A DNA stretch of 64,000 nucleotides from RBG-16-66-20 sp052386675 (GCA_052386675.1 JBQTJX010000002.1:62001-126000), one strand, 5' to 3'; positions 24,614 through 33,701 are shown, numbered from the stretch's first letter. The notes: generated by a model not told the origin, from the sequence alone. Numbers and translations are program-made.

Positions 24614-25856
24614 CATGGCGGCCACCGTCTTCACCGGCGCGCGCGTCTTCGACGGCAGCGAAGCCTTTGAGGGAGAGGTGCGCGTCGAGGGCAACCGCAT
24701 CGCGCAGGTGGCGCGCGATGCCGCCTGCCGGCGCGCGCCCGGCGACACGGTGATTGACGGCAAGGGGCGCACCCTGATGCCGGGGCTGGTCGAGCCCCAT
24801 TCGCACCTCTCGTTCCCGAACGTGTTCTCCCGCGAGCTGACCGGGATCCCGGTCGAGGAGCAGATGATGATGACGGTGCGCAACGCGCGCATCGCGCTCG
24901 ACAGCGGCTACACCAGCATGATGTCCATGGCCTCGGCCAAGCCCCGGCTGGACGTGGCGCTGAAGAAGGAGATCGAGGCCGGCCACTGCGCCGGGCCCCG
25001 CTACCTCGCCTGCAGCACGGAACTCACCGTCACCGGCGGCCTGGGCGACACCAACCAGACGCACCTGGCCTGGAACCGCGACACCGTGTTCTCCACCATC
25101 GTGGATGGCGCCGACGACATGCGCCGCACCTGCCGCATGTTCGCCCGCGAGGGCGTGGACGTGTTCAAGCTGCACCTGTCCGGCGACCTCGGCGTCACCA
25201 GCTCCGCGGCCCCGGACCACACGCCCATGACCGATGCCGAGGTCGCGGCCGCCGCGGAAGTCGCCAAGGCTTCGAACATCCGCATCGCCGCCCACGCACG
25301 CAGCGCGGAATCGGTGCGCATGGCGCTGCGCCACGGCATCCGCCTGGTCAACCACGCCAACTACGCCGACGAGCCCGCGCTGGACGCGCTGGAGGCGGCG
25401 AAGGACGACGTGTTCGTCATTCCGGCGGCGGGCCTGGACTACCGCATCGCGAACGCCAACGGGGAATGGGGCGTATCCGCGCAGCGCTCGGAGAATTTCA
25501 AGCGGGAACTGGAAGCGACCGTGGGCGCGGTGGCGCAGATGCGCAAGCGCGGCATCCGCGTCGTGCCTGGCGGCGACTATGGCTTCCCGTACACGCCGCA
25601 CGGCATGTATGCCTTTGACCTGTGGGTATTCACCGAATGCTTCGGCTACACGCCCTCCGAGGCGCTGTCAGGGGCGACGAAAATGGCCGGGGAGGTGTTC
25701 CGTCCCGGCGGCGAGATCGGCCAGGTGCGCGAAGGCGCGCTGGCGGACTTGCTGCTGGTGGAAGGGGATCCGCTCAAGGATGTGCGCATCCTGCAGGACC
25801 ACGCGAAGCTGCGCGTGATCATGAAGGACGGGGTGCTGCACAAGGGCGGCGCCTAG
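24606..25856 (+). CDS. Amidohydrolase-superfamily metal-dependent hydrolase
   Basis: This 416-residue TIM-barrel enzyme has the metal ligands HSH in LVEPHSHLSF, a lysine in VFKLHLSGD, histidines in IAAHARSAES and RLVNHANYAD, and the aspartate in VPGGDYGFPY. The pattern resembles prolidase-like, imidazolonepropionase-like or isoaspartyl-type amidohydrolases. The start may be GTG at 24606 or ATG at 24615. With the alpha/beta hydrolase it forms a two-gene unit, divergent from the CoA-transferase run. It probably processes an amide or ester precursor (inference). Confidence 0.87.
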   Translation: MADMAATVFTGARVFDGSEAFEGEVRVEGNRIAQVARDAACRRAPGDTVIDGKGRTLMPGLVEPHSHLSFPNVFSRELTGIPVEEQMMMTVRNARIALDSGYTSMMSMASAKPRLDVALKKEIEAGHCAGPRYLACSTELTVTGGLGDTNQTHLAWNRDTVFSTIVDGADDMRRTCRMFAREGVDVFKLHLSGDLGVTSSAAPDHTPMTDAEVAAAAEVAKASNIRIAAHARSAESVRMALRHGIRLVNHANYADEPALDALEAAKDDVFVIPAAGLDYRIANANGEWGVSAQRSENFKRELEATVGAVAQMRKRGIRVVPGGDYGFPYTPHGMYAFDLWVFTECFGYTPSEALSGATKMAGEVFRPGGEIGQVREGALADLLLVEGDPLKDVRILQDHAKLRVIMKDGVLHKGGA

Positions 25857-25864
25857 CTGGCCAT

Positions 25865-25884
25865 ATGTGCACGATCGTGCACAT
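25865..25884. repeat. 20-bp perfect palindrome, copy 2
   Basis: ATGTGCACGATCGTGCACAT is a perfect two-fold palindrome lying between two convergent stop codons (25856 plus, 25905 minus). A TTT follows on the plus strand. It differs from the copy at 20177-20196 by one base. Here the position fits a bidirectional terminator (eight-base-pair stem with a GATC loop), but the T-run is short. Confidence 0.7.
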
Positions 25885-25904
25885 TTAGACTATCCCGGGC
25901 GACC

Positions 25905-26723
25905 CTAGAAGTCGACCTGCTCGCCGGGCTGCAGCGGCAGCACCTTCACCGCGGCGCCGCCCAGTGCCTGCATCAGTTCCTGCGGCGTGCCCTTGATGAA
26001 CGGATTCGTGCCGTAGTGCATCGGGATGGCGTGCTTCGGCCGGATCAGCTCGCGCAGCGCGTAGGCGGCGTCGGCCGGGTCCATGGTGAAGTGGCCGCCG
26101 ATCGGGATCAGCACCAGGTCCGGCTTGTAGTACTCGGCGATCCATTTCATGTCGCCAAAGACGCCGGTGTCCCCCATGTGCCAGATGCGGAAGCCGTTCT
26201 CCAGCTCAATGATGAAGCCGACCGGCTCGCCGCCCGGATGGGTCTCTTCCTTGTCGGTGGCCGGATTGCGCCAGACGTAGACCGAGGAATGCTCGGCGCG
26301 GGTCATGGTCACCTTGATGCCGGGGACTGGCGTGACCCGGCCGCTCTTGTTGAAGCGCGGCAACTGCGCCGGCGGCAGCACGCCGAGCGTGGTGAGCGTC
26401 ATGTTGAGGTCGCCTGGCGCCCACATCGGGATGTTGTTCATTTTCGCCAGCGCCGGCGCATCCCCGACGTGGTCCCCGTGCCCATGCGTGACCAGCAGGA
26501 CATCGATCTTGCCCAGGGCCGCCAGGTCCTTGTACTTCGCCGGCGTCACCGGGTTCCGGGTCAGCCAGGGATCGATGACGATCACCTTGCCGCCGGGCGA
26601 GGTGATGCGGAACGCGGCCTGGCCGAGCCACAGGACCTCGACCTTGCCCTGCTGCGCGAAGGCGGACACCGCCGCGAGCGCGAGCGCCGCGGCGAGGGAC
26701 GACAGGACAGTGAGGCGTTTCAT
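25905..26723 (-). CDS. Exported metallo-beta-lactamase-fold hydrolase (UlaG/UPF0173-like)
   Basis: This 272-residue protein has a signal peptide (MKRLTVLSSLAAALALAAVSAFAQ) followed by a metallo-beta-lactamase fold. The metal motif is THGHGDHVGDA, with a further histidine in HMGDTGVFGD and the C-terminal PMHYGTNPFIKGTP. The fold resembles UlaG and UPF0173 hydrolases, most of which are cytoplasmic, so export is notable. The ATG at 26723 overlaps the flavoprotein stop by four bases; an open frame upstream is a shadow. It is the last gene of the ABC/flavoprotein operon. It may hydrolyse a lactone or thioester in the periplasm (inference). Confidence 0.88.
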   Translation of the reverse strand: MKRLTVLSSLAAALALAAVSAFAQQGKVEVLWLGQAAFRITSPGGKVIVIDPWLTRNPVTPAKYKDLAALGKIDVLLVTHGHGDHVGDAPALAKMNNIPMWAPGDLNMTLTTLGVLPPAQLPRFNKSGRVTPVPGIKVTMTRAEHSSVYVWRNPATDKEETHPGGEPVGFIIELENGFRIWHMGDTGVFGDMKWIAEYYKPDLVLIPIGGHFTMDPADAAYALRELIRPKHAIPMHYGTNPFIKGTPQELMQALGGAAVKVLPLQPGEQVDF

Positions 26724-28204
26724 GGTTTCTCCTTTGCGTTGGTTGCCGCGCTCGATCCGGCGATCCTGCCGAACACCGCGCCGTTCGTAAGTCCCGTTCC
26801 GCCGGGGTAGTTGAACCAGAAGATCCCGCCCACCAGTTCCCCGGCGGCATACAGGCCGGGAATGGGCGGGCCATCCGATGACAACACCTGCGCCTCGGTG
26901 TTGATCTTCAGGCCCCCAAAGCTGAAGGTGATGCCGCAGGTCACCGCGTAGGCCTCGAAGGGCGGGGTATCCAGCGTGTTGGCCCAGTTCGATTTCGGGA
27001 TCGCCAGGCCCTTGGTGCCGCGCCCGTCCTTCACGTTCGGGTTGAAGGCAATGCTGGTGTCCACCGCGGCGTTGTAGGCCTTGAGTTCGGCCAGCGCCTG
27101 CGCCTGGTTGGTGTCCTCCAGCTTCGAGACCAGCTCCTCCAGCGTGTTGCCCACGCGCTTGGTCACCTGCCGGATCTTGTATTCGTCCCTCAGCTGCGCC
27201 TTTACCTTGGCATCGAACACCTGCCAGGCGAACTGGCCGGGTTGCGACAGGATCACGCGGCCGTACTTGGCGTAGGTGTAGTTCCTGAAGTCCGCCCCCT
27301 CGTCCACGAAGCGCTTCCCGTCCGCATTGATGTAGACGCCCCACGGATAGGAGTGCTTCTGGAACTGGTCGCCGATGGCGAGGTCGCCGAACTCCGGGGC
27401 GTTGCGCTCCCAGGCCACCGCGTGGCAGCCCGACCAGTTGCCGGTGGGCGCGGCGCCCGCATCCAACGCCATGCGGATGCCGTCGCCGGTGTTGAAGCGC
27501 GTGCCTCGCACCTTGGCCATTTCCCAGCCCGGGCCGAGGTAGCGTGTGCGCATTTCCGGATTCGATTGGAAGCCGCCCGCGGCGAGGACTACCGCCTTGG
27601 CATGCAGGGTGACCGTGTTGCCCTTGTGGCGCACCACCACGCCCTTGACGCCCTCGTCGTCGGTCAGGAGCGACTGGGCGCGCGCCTCGAACCACACCTC
27701 GACGCCGTTCTTCTTCGCGATCGCCGTCAGGGATTCCACCAGCCCCGGGCCCCCGCCCACCGCTTCCACCGTCAATCCGCCCCAGAACTTGAACTTGCCG
27801 CCGATGTTGAACGCCTGCCGGCCCCAGGCGGCGGTGAAACGCATGCCCTTGGACCTCATCCAGGTCACCGTCTCCAGGCTCCTCCGAACCAGGATTTCGG
27901 TGAGATCCGGGTCGCAGCGGTACTCGGTGACCCGCGCCATGTCATCGAGGAACTGCTCCTCGGTGTAGGTGCCGAAGTCGGTGCGGGCGACTTCTTCGTC
28001 CGAGAGCTCCGGCATCACCTTCCTCAGGTCCTCGACCCCGCTGTAGGCCACGCGCATCAGGCCCGCGGTGAAGCGCGAATTGCCCCCCGAGTCCTCCTCC
28101 GGGGCGCGCTCCAGCACCAGCACCTTCGAAACCTTCTCCCGCGCCGCCAGCGCCGCGCAGAACGCGGCGTTGCCCGCGCCTACTATTACGACATCCCAGG
28201 TCAT
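26720..28204 (-). CDS. FAD-dependent dehydrogenase, TcuA-like (fumarate reductase/succinate dehydrogenase flavoprotein family)
   Basis: This 494-residue flavoprotein has the N-terminal FAD site VVIVGAGNAAFCAALAARE, then GGNSRFTAGLMR, and a C-terminal GGIFWFNYPGGTGLTNGAVF that closes the FAD site. The GNAA and GGNS pattern resembles tricarballylate dehydrogenase TcuA and 3-ketosteroid dehydrogenases, which introduce a double bond next to a carbonyl or carboxylate. The ATG at 28204 is chosen because the SDR stop sits one base before it and GGAGG lies just upstream; an in-frame ATG at 28222 is possible. It overlaps the exported hydrolase start. Confidence 0.87.
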   Translation of the reverse strand: MTWDVVIVGAGNAAFCAALAAREKVSKVLVLERAPEEDSGGNSRFTAGLMRVAYSGVEDLRKVMPELSDEEVARTDFGTYTEEQFLDDMARVTEYRCDPDLTEILVRRSLETVTWMRSKGMRFTAAWGRQAFNIGGKFKFWGGLTVEAVGGGPGLVESLTAIAKKNGVEVWFEARAQSLLTDDEGVKGVVVRHKGNTVTLHAKAVVLAAGGFQSNPEMRTRYLGPGWEMAKVRGTRFNTGDGIRMALDAGAAPTGNWSGCHAVAWERNAPEFGDLAIGDQFQKHSYPWGVYINADGKRFVDEGADFRNYTYAKYGRVILSQPGQFAWQVFDAKVKAQLRDEYKIRQVTKRVGNTLEELVSKLEDTNQAQALAELKAYNAAVDTSIAFNPNVKDGRGTKGLAIPKSNWANTLDTPPFEAYAVTCGITFSFGGLKINTEAQVLSSDGPPIPGLYAAGELVGGIFWFNYPGGTGLTNGAVFGRIAGSSAATNAKEKP

Positions 28205-28205
28205 C

Positions 28206-28952
28206 TCAGATCCAGCCTCCATTCGCCCGCAACACCTGCCCGGTCACCCAGCTCGACTCCGGCCCGGCGAGGAAGGCCACCACGCCGGCGACTTCGTCCG
28301 GGCGGCCGACGCGGTTCAGCGGCGAGAACGCCGCCGAGGCCTGCACCTGTGCCTCGGTCTTGCCCTTGCGGAACAGCGCCGTGTCCACCGGACCCGGCGC
28401 CACCGCATTGACGGTGATGTTCTTCGGCGCCAGCTCCCGCGACAGCACGCGCGTCAGCGCCTCGACCGCCGCCTTGCTCGCGGCATAGGGGCCGAAGCCG
28501 GGGCGCGCCGTCCGGCTGAGCGTGGTGGCGAGGCTGATGATCCGGCTGCCCTCGCCCAGGCGCCGCGCGGCCTCGCGCATGAGCAGGAACACGCCGCGCG
28601 CATTGGTGCGCATGACGCGGTCGAAATCGTCGTCCGTGACTTCGGCGATCGGACGCATCGGGATGCCGATGCCGGCGTTGTTCACCACGATGTCCAGCCG
28701 GCCCAGCGCGGCGATGGCGCCGTCGAACAGCGCCGCCACCTGCGCCGCGTCGGCGATTTCGGCGCGCAGCGCGCGAGCCTTGCCGCCGGCACTTTCGATC
28801 TGCCGCACGGTCTCGGCGGCGCCCGCTTCGTCCGACCCGTAGTGGACCGCGACCGCCGCGCCGCCCGCGGCGAGCCGCAGCGCGATGGCCTGCCCGATTC
28901 CCTTGGAGGCGCCGGTCACGAGCGCCGCCCTGCCCTTCAGTTCATTGCTCAA
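28206..28952 (-). CDS. SDR-family oxidoreductase
   Basis: This 248-residue short-chain dehydrogenase has TGASKGIGQAIALRLAAGG, NNAGIGI and YAASKAAVEAL. The TTG at 28952 (MSNELKG) is preferred because AGGAAG precedes it at normal spacing; a TTG at 28970 would add six residues. It follows the transporter fusion gene and precedes the TcuA-like flavoprotein, so it may act on the same imported compound. Confidence 0.9.
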   Translation of the reverse strand: MSNELKGRAALVTGASKGIGQAIALRLAAGGAAVAVHYGSDEAGAAETVRQIESAGGKARALRAEIADAAQVAALFDGAIAALGRLDIVVNNAGIGIPMRPIAEVTDDDFDRVMRTNARGVFLLMREAARRLGEGSRIISLATTLSRTARPGFGPYAASKAAVEALTRVLSRELAPKNITVNAVAPGPVDTALFRKGKTEAQVQASAAFSPLNRVGRPDEVAGVVAFLAGPESSWVTGQVLRANGGWI

Positions 28953-28987
28953 TGGACTTCCTTTTCGCAAAATTTCTCAAATTTTCG

Positions 28988-31504
28988 TCACAGCCAGAGG
29001 ATTTTCTTGCGGTAGTCGAGGTCGGCCAGCAGCGGCGCCGCTGGCCCCTGGTGGAACACCGCCCCGCGCTCCAGTGCAAACACGCGGTCCGCGAGCGCCA
29101 GCACCAGGTCCAGGTTGTGCTCGACGATGATGATGGACACCTGTCCGCGCAGGCGGTCGAATACCTTGAACAGTTCCTGCACCACGGCCGGCGCGAGTCC
29201 TTCGAAGGGTTCGTCCAGCAGCAGCAGGCGGACATTGCCCGAGAGCGCGCGCGCCACCGCCGCCATCTGCTGCTCGCCGCCCGAGAGGTAGTCCGCGGCC
29301 ACGTTCATGCGTTCCTTGAGGCGCGGGAAATACTCGAAGATCTTCTCCTCGCTCCAGGCAACGCCGTGCGTGCCATCGGTCGCGCGTGCCAGGCGGCCCA
29401 GCGCGAGGTTCTCGGCCACCGTCATGCCGGCGAACAGCCCGCGCCCCTGCGGCACGTAGCCGATGCCCATGCGCGCGATGTCCGGCGCCGGCAGGCCGGC
29501 GATCGCGCGCCCTTCATACTCGATGACCCCGGAGGCCGGCGGCAGCAGGCCCGCCAGCGCCTTCAACAGCGTGGACTTGCCCGCGCCGTTGCGCCCGAGC
29601 AGGGCCACGATCTCGCCTTCGCGCACGTCCAGGGAGGCATCGTTCAGGATGTGGCTCTTGCCATAGAACGCATTCACCTTCTCGAAGCGCAACAGCGGCG
29701 CGCCATCGCTGGCGCCTGCAGAGCGCTCCGTAACCGGCGGCGTCCCGGTCCCTGTATAGACCTCCTGCACCCGGCGGTCGGCGCGCACCTGGTCGGGCGT
29801 GCCCGCCATGAGCACCTCGCCCTGGTTCATCACCGTGACCGTCCGGGAGAATCCGAGCACGCGGTCGATATCGTGCTCCACGATGAGCACCGGGATGTTC
29901 GCCGCGGTCGCCGTCACCAGCCGCGAGATGCGCTCGCGTTCCCCGGCGGCGAGCCCCGCCAGCGGTTCATCGAGCAGCAACACGCTCGGCTTGGACCCGA
30001 GCGCGATGCCCAGGTCCAGCAGCCGCTGCCCGCCGTAGGACAGGTCGCCTCCGGCAATCTCCTCGATGCCCTCGAGCCCCAGGAATTTCAGCAGCTCGCG
30101 CGTCTCCGCATGGATCTCCGGGTAGCTGTCGATGTCGCGCCAGGCGTTGAACCGCGCCGGATGCCGCGCCTGCAGCGACAGCCGCAGGTTCTCGTAGATG
30201 GACAGGCCCTTGAACAGGTTGGTGATCTGGAACGAGCGTGCCAGGCCCTCGCGGCAGATGCGGTACGGCGGCAGGCGGTGGATCTCCCGCCCATAGAGCC
30301 GGATCGCGCCGGCGTCGGCGGGGAACATCCCGGTGGCGAGATTGAACAGCGTCGTCTTCCCGGCGCCATTGGGGCCGATCAGGGCGTGGATCTCTCCGGC
30401 CTTGACCGCGACGCTCGCATTCCTCACTGCCTGGGTTCCGCCGAAATGCTTGGCGACGCCTTCGATCTCCAATACCGCGCCCTTGCGCAGCGCCGGGCAC
30501 AGGCAGGCGGGAAGCGGCAACCCGTCGTAGATCTTGCGCCGGCTCATCGCCGCGGACTCCTCCGGCGGCGGATTCCAGCGCCGCCGCAGCTTTGCCCAGA
30601 TCCCGGCCAGGCCCTCGGGTGAATAGATCACGAAGCCGACGAACACGATGCCGAACCACAGCAGCCAGTTGCCGGTCCAGATCGAGAACAGCTCGCGGAA
30701 GAAGATGTAGAACAGCACCCCCAGCGCCGGCCCCAGGATGTGGTGCATGCCGCCGATCACCACCATGGCGAGCAGTTCGCCCGAGAACGCCACCGACACC
30801 GATTCGGCCGAGACGAGGTAGTTCAGGAACGCGAGCAGCGCCCCGCCCAGGCCGGTCACCGTGGCCGAGAGCACGAACACGCCCAGCCGGTAGCGGTCCA
30901 CGTCGTAGCCCTGGAAGGTGGCGCGCTGCTGGTTCTCGCGGATCGCCACCAGCACATGCCCGAAGGGCGAGCGCGTCACGCGCAACAGGACATAGAGGAC
31001 GCCCAGCGCAATCATCGCGACGAAACCGTAGTAGATCCAGCCGTTGTCCAGCGGCACGGCGGCGAACCCTCCGCGCTTGAGGCCCCCGAGCCCGTCCTCG
31101 CCGCCCGTCAGCTCGGTCCAGCGAAACGCGATGGCGTAGGTGAGCGCGACGAAGGCGAGCGTGAGCAGCGCGAAGTACACGCCACGCCGACGCAGGATGA
31201 GCAGGCCGACCAACGTGGCGAGCAGCGCGACGAAGGCCACCGAGAACGCTAGCGGCAGCGCGATCTGCCCGGCGAACCAGTGCTTCTGCGCCAGGGCCGC
31301 GGCATAGGCGCCAATCCCGAACCAGGCGCTGTGGCCGAAAGAGGTGAGCCCGGTATAGCCCACCAGCATGTTCAGGCCCAGCGCGGCAATGGCGAGCGCC
31401 ACCACCTGCGTCGCGCTGCTGATGCTGAGGCCGATGGCGTGCAGAGCGAGCGGCAGCAGCACCAGCCCCGCTGCGCCGATGGCGAGCGTACGGTTCCGGG
31501 TCAT
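28988..31504 (-). CDS. Triple fusion of LivM permease, LivG ATPase and LivF ATPase
   Basis: One uninterrupted 838-residue frame joins three proteins usually encoded separately. Residues 1-310 are a LivM-type permease (NMLVGYTGLTSFGHSAWFGI and many membrane helices). Residues about 340-585 are a LivG-type ATPase (Walker A GPNGAGKTT, signature LSYGGQ, LLLDEPLAG). Residues about 600-838 are a LivF-type ATPase (GRNGAGKST, LSGGEQQ, LLLDEPFEG). Linkers are short and include a cysteine-containing PACLCPAL segment. It partners the LivH-type permease and the receptor encoded upstream. The family imports branched amino acids, amides or aromatic acids. The substrate is unknown. Both ATPases look intact. 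Confidence 0.92.
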   Translation of the reverse strand: MTRNRTLAIGAAGLVLLPLALHAIGLSISSATQVVALAIAALGLNMLVGYTGLTSFGHSAWFGIGAYAAALAQKHWFAGQIALPLAFSVAFVALLATLVGLLILRRRGVYFALLTLAFVALTYAIAFRWTELTGGEDGLGGLKRGGFAAVPLDNGWIYYGFVAMIALGVLYVLLRVTRSPFGHVLVAIRENQQRATFQGYDVDRYRLGVFVLSATVTGLGGALLAFLNYLVSAESVSVAFSGELLAMVVIGGMHHILGPALGVLFYIFFRELFSIWTGNWLLWFGIVFVGFVIYSPEGLAGIWAKLRRRWNPPPEESAAMSRRKIYDGLPLPACLCPALRKGAVLEIEGVAKHFGGTQAVRNASVAVKAGEIHALIGPNGAGKTTLFNLATGMFPADAGAIRLYGREIHRLPPYRICREGLARSFQITNLFKGLSIYENLRLSLQARHPARFNAWRDIDSYPEIHAETRELLKFLGLEGIEEIAGGDLSYGGQRLLDLGIALGSKPSVLLLDEPLAGLAAGERERISRLVTATAANIPVLIVEHDIDRVLGFSRTVTVMNQGEVLMAGTPDQVRADRRVQEVYTGTGTPPVTERSAGASDGAPLLRFEKVNAFYGKSHILNDASLDVREGEIVALLGRNGAGKSTLLKALAGLLPPASGVIEYEGRAIAGLPAPDIARMGIGYVPQGRGLFAGMTVAENLALGRLARATDGTHGVAWSEEKIFEYFPRLKERMNVAADYLSGGEQQMAAVARALSGNVRLLLLDEPFEGLAPAVVQELFKVFDRLRGQVSIIIVEHNLDLVLALADRVFALERGAVFHQGPAAPLLADLDYRKKILWL

Positions 31505-31511
31505 GCGCAGC

Positions 31512-32387
31512 TCATTCGAATTTCTCGATGCGCTCGCCCAGCAGGCCGCGCGGCCGGAACAGGAGCACGAGGAACATGAGCACGTACATCGAGGCCTCGC
31601 CCGCCGCCGGGACGAAATGGATGGTGATGCCGCGCACCACGCCCACCAGCAGCGCCGCCAGCACCACGCCCCAGAAGCTGCCCAGGCCGCCGATCACCAC
31701 CACGACGAAGGCCACCGTGATGATCTCGGCGCCCATCGCCGGGTGCACCATCGCGATCGGCGCGAACAGGGCGCCGCCCAGGGCGGCCATGCCCACGCCC
31801 AGCATGACGATGGTGGTCATGTAGGGCTGCAGGCGGATGCCCAGCGCGGCCACCATGTCCGGGCGCTGGATGCCGGCGCGCACCACGCGGCCGAACGACG
31901 TCTTGTGCAGCAGGATCCAGATGCCCGCCAGCACCGCGGCCACCACGGCGAGCAGGAACAGCCGGTAGCGCGAGAACAGGAAATCGCCCAGCACCACGTT
32001 GCCCTTGAACGCCTGCGGCATGGACGCCGGCAGCGGCGCCGCGCCCCAGATCATGCGAATGGCCTGCTCCGCCACCAGCGCCAGGCCGAAGGTGACCAGC
32101 AGCGACAGGATCGGGTCGGCGGTGTAGAAGCGGCGCAGGATGAAGCGCTCGAACAGGATGCCCAGCAGCGCCACCGCCACCGGCGAGAGCACCGCGCCGG
32201 CGCCAAAACCCAGGCGCCGGGAGATCTCAAGCGACAGGTACGCCCCCAGCGCGTAGAACGCGCCATGGGCGAGGTTGACCACGCCGCCGACGCTGAAGAT
32301 CAGCGACAGGCCGAGCGCGATCAGCAGGTAATACCCGCCGAGGACCAGGCCGTTGACGACCTGTTCCAGCAGAAACAGGACCTGCAT
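31512..32387 (-). CDS. LivH-type ABC transporter permease
   Basis: This 291-residue inner-membrane permease has about eight helices, with the family landmarks QVVNGLVLGGYYLLIALGLS near the N-terminus and VVVIGGLGSFWGVVLAALLV near the C-terminus. It pairs with the permease part of the 838-residue fusion, whose gene starts seven bases downstream. The receptor gene ends five bases upstream. Confidence 0.94.
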   Translation of the reverse strand: MQVLFLLEQVVNGLVLGGYYLLIALGLSLIFSVGGVVNLAHGAFYALGAYLSLEISRRLGFGAGAVLSPVAVALLGILFERFILRRFYTADPILSLLVTFGLALVAEQAIRMIWGAAPLPASMPQAFKGNVVLGDFLFSRYRLFLLAVVAAVLAGIWILLHKTSFGRVVRAGIQRPDMVAALGIRLQPYMTTIVMLGVGMAALGGALFAPIAMVHPAMGAEIITVAFVVVVIGGLGSFWGVVLAALLVGVVRGITIHFVPAAGEASMYVLMFLVLLFRPRGLLGERIEKFE

Positions 32388-32392
32388 CTACA

Positions 32393-33631
32393 TCACAGGA
32401 CGCAGGCGTTCGCGGACTTGGGCGGGTTGATGACTTCCAGCGGTTCGCCTGCCGCCGGCACCGCGGCGCCGAAGGCGAGGAAGTCCCACTTGTCCTTCGC
32501 CTGGCCCTTGGGCTTGACGGTGAACGGATAGGCTTCCTGGATCAGCTGGTGGTCCCAGGCGCGGAAATAGCCCTTGCGCGCCTTGAGCAGGTCGAACTCC
32601 GCCTGGCTCTCGAAATACGCGATCAGCTTCTCGGTGTCGGTGCCCTTGGTGGCATTGATCGCCTGCGCCATGATCTTCAGCGACACGTACTCGATCCAGG
32701 CGTGGTTCTCGGGCGGCTTGCCGTACTTCTTGCGGAAAGCGGCGGTGAAGGCCTTCGAGCCCGGGGTGTCCAGGTCGTGGTGCCACACCGTGGGCCAGGT
32801 CCCCGCGAGGTTGCCCTCGCCAGCCGCCCAGGCGTCCGCGGTGTTCAGGTTGAAGCCGGCCACCGGGTAGGGCAGGCCGAACTCCGAGTACTGCTTGACG
32901 AAGTTGGTGACCTGGTTGCCGCCCAGGTTGGTCGCGACCAGGTCGGGCTTCGCCTGCCGGATCTTGAGCAGGAACGGGCTGAAGTCGGTGGTGTCCGTCG
33001 CGGTCAGCTCGTCGCCGATCACGGTGCCGCCGTTGGCAGCGACGAAATTCTTCGCCGCCTTCGCCAGGTCGTGGCCGAACAGGTAGTCCGAGGTCAGGGC
33101 GAAGATGCGCTTGCCCTTGATCAGGCCCTGGCGCGCCAGCGCCTGCCCCGCCGCGTTCACCATCACGGTGACCGGGATATCGACGTGGAAGGTGTAGCGG
33201 TTGCAGTTCTTGCCGCGCAGCACGTCCGAGCGCGCGCCGATCTGCAGGAACAGCTTCTTGTTGCGCGCCGCCACCTGCATGATGGTTTGCGCCGAAGCGG
33301 AGTTGATCTCGCCCATCAGGAACTCGACGCCGTCGCGCTCGAGCATGCGCTGGGCCTTGGTCGAGGCGGTGGCCGGGTTGACCGAGTCCTCCGACATCAC
33401 GTCCAGCTTGCGCCCGAGCACGCCGCCGGCGGCGTTGATTTCCTCGGCGGCCATCTTGATGCCCATCACTGCGTATTCGCCCAGGGCGCCGAGGAAGCCG
33501 GTGAGCGGCGTCAGGTGGCCGATCTTGATCGCGCCCGCCTGTCCACCTGCCTGCGCCCGCACGATGGCCGGGAAACCCAATGCGAGGACGCCAGCGGCGC
33601 CCGCCTTCAATACCTTCCTGCGCTGATTCAT
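32393..33631 (-). CDS. ABC transporter substrate-binding protein (branched-chain amino acid/amide type, type I fold)
   Basis: This 412-residue periplasmic receptor has a Tat-like signal (QRRKVLKAGAAGVLALGFPA) with twin arginine. The mature domain shows IKIGHLTPLTGFLGALGEYA and a central FLMGEINSASAQT region typical of LivK/AmiC-type receptors. The ATG at 33631 follows a strong GGGGAGAGGG ribosome-binding site; the in-frame sequence upstream is not coding. It heads the transporter operon, and repeated GTGAA/TTCAC elements lie in its upstream gap. Twin-arginine export implies folding before secretion, which is less usual for this family. Confidence 0.93.
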   Translation of the reverse strand: MNQRRKVLKAGAAGVLALGFPAIVRAQAGGQAGAIKIGHLTPLTGFLGALGEYAVMGIKMAAEEINAAGGVLGRKLDVMSEDSVNPATASTKAQRMLERDGVEFLMGEINSASAQTIMQVAARNKKLFLQIGARSDVLRGKNCNRYTFHVDIPVTVMVNAAGQALARQGLIKGKRIFALTSDYLFGHDLAKAAKNFVAANGGTVIGDELTATDTTDFSPFLLKIRQAKPDLVATNLGGNQVTNFVKQYSEFGLPYPVAGFNLNTADAWAAGEGNLAGTWPTVWHHDLDTPGSKAFTAAFRKKYGKPPENHAWIEYVSLKIMAQAINATKGTDTEKLIAYFESQAEFDLLKARKGYFRAWDHQLIQEAYPFTVKPKGQAKDKWDFLAFGAAVPAAGEPLEVINPPKSANACVL

Positions 33632-33647
33632 TTCCCTCTCCCCTTGA

Positions 33648-33701
33648 GTGAAGACACTTGCGTGAAGACAGCAAATTTCACAATGTCGCAACTGTATTCA
33701 C
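33648..33701. promoter_or_regulatory. Repeated GTGAA/TTCAC elements upstream of the ABC operon
   Basis: GTGAAGACA occurs at 33648-33656 and again at 33662-33670, a direct repeat with a 14-base period. The second copy forms an inverted repeat GTGAA-N10-TTCAC (33662-33681), and another TTCAC lies at 33697-33701. These sit 16-70 bases upstream of the receptor ATG and next to an IclR gene. They are plausible sites for that regulator. Confidence 0.42.

Noticed and set aside
30540..30620. Possible frameshift joining LivM and LivG
   Set aside because: Both domains are in one frame with a normal linker and no stop, so this is read as a true fusion.
28952..30622. 556-codon plus-strand open frame
   Set aside because: It is antisense to the ATPase half of the fused transporter; low-complexity His/Arg/Gln composition indicates a shadow.
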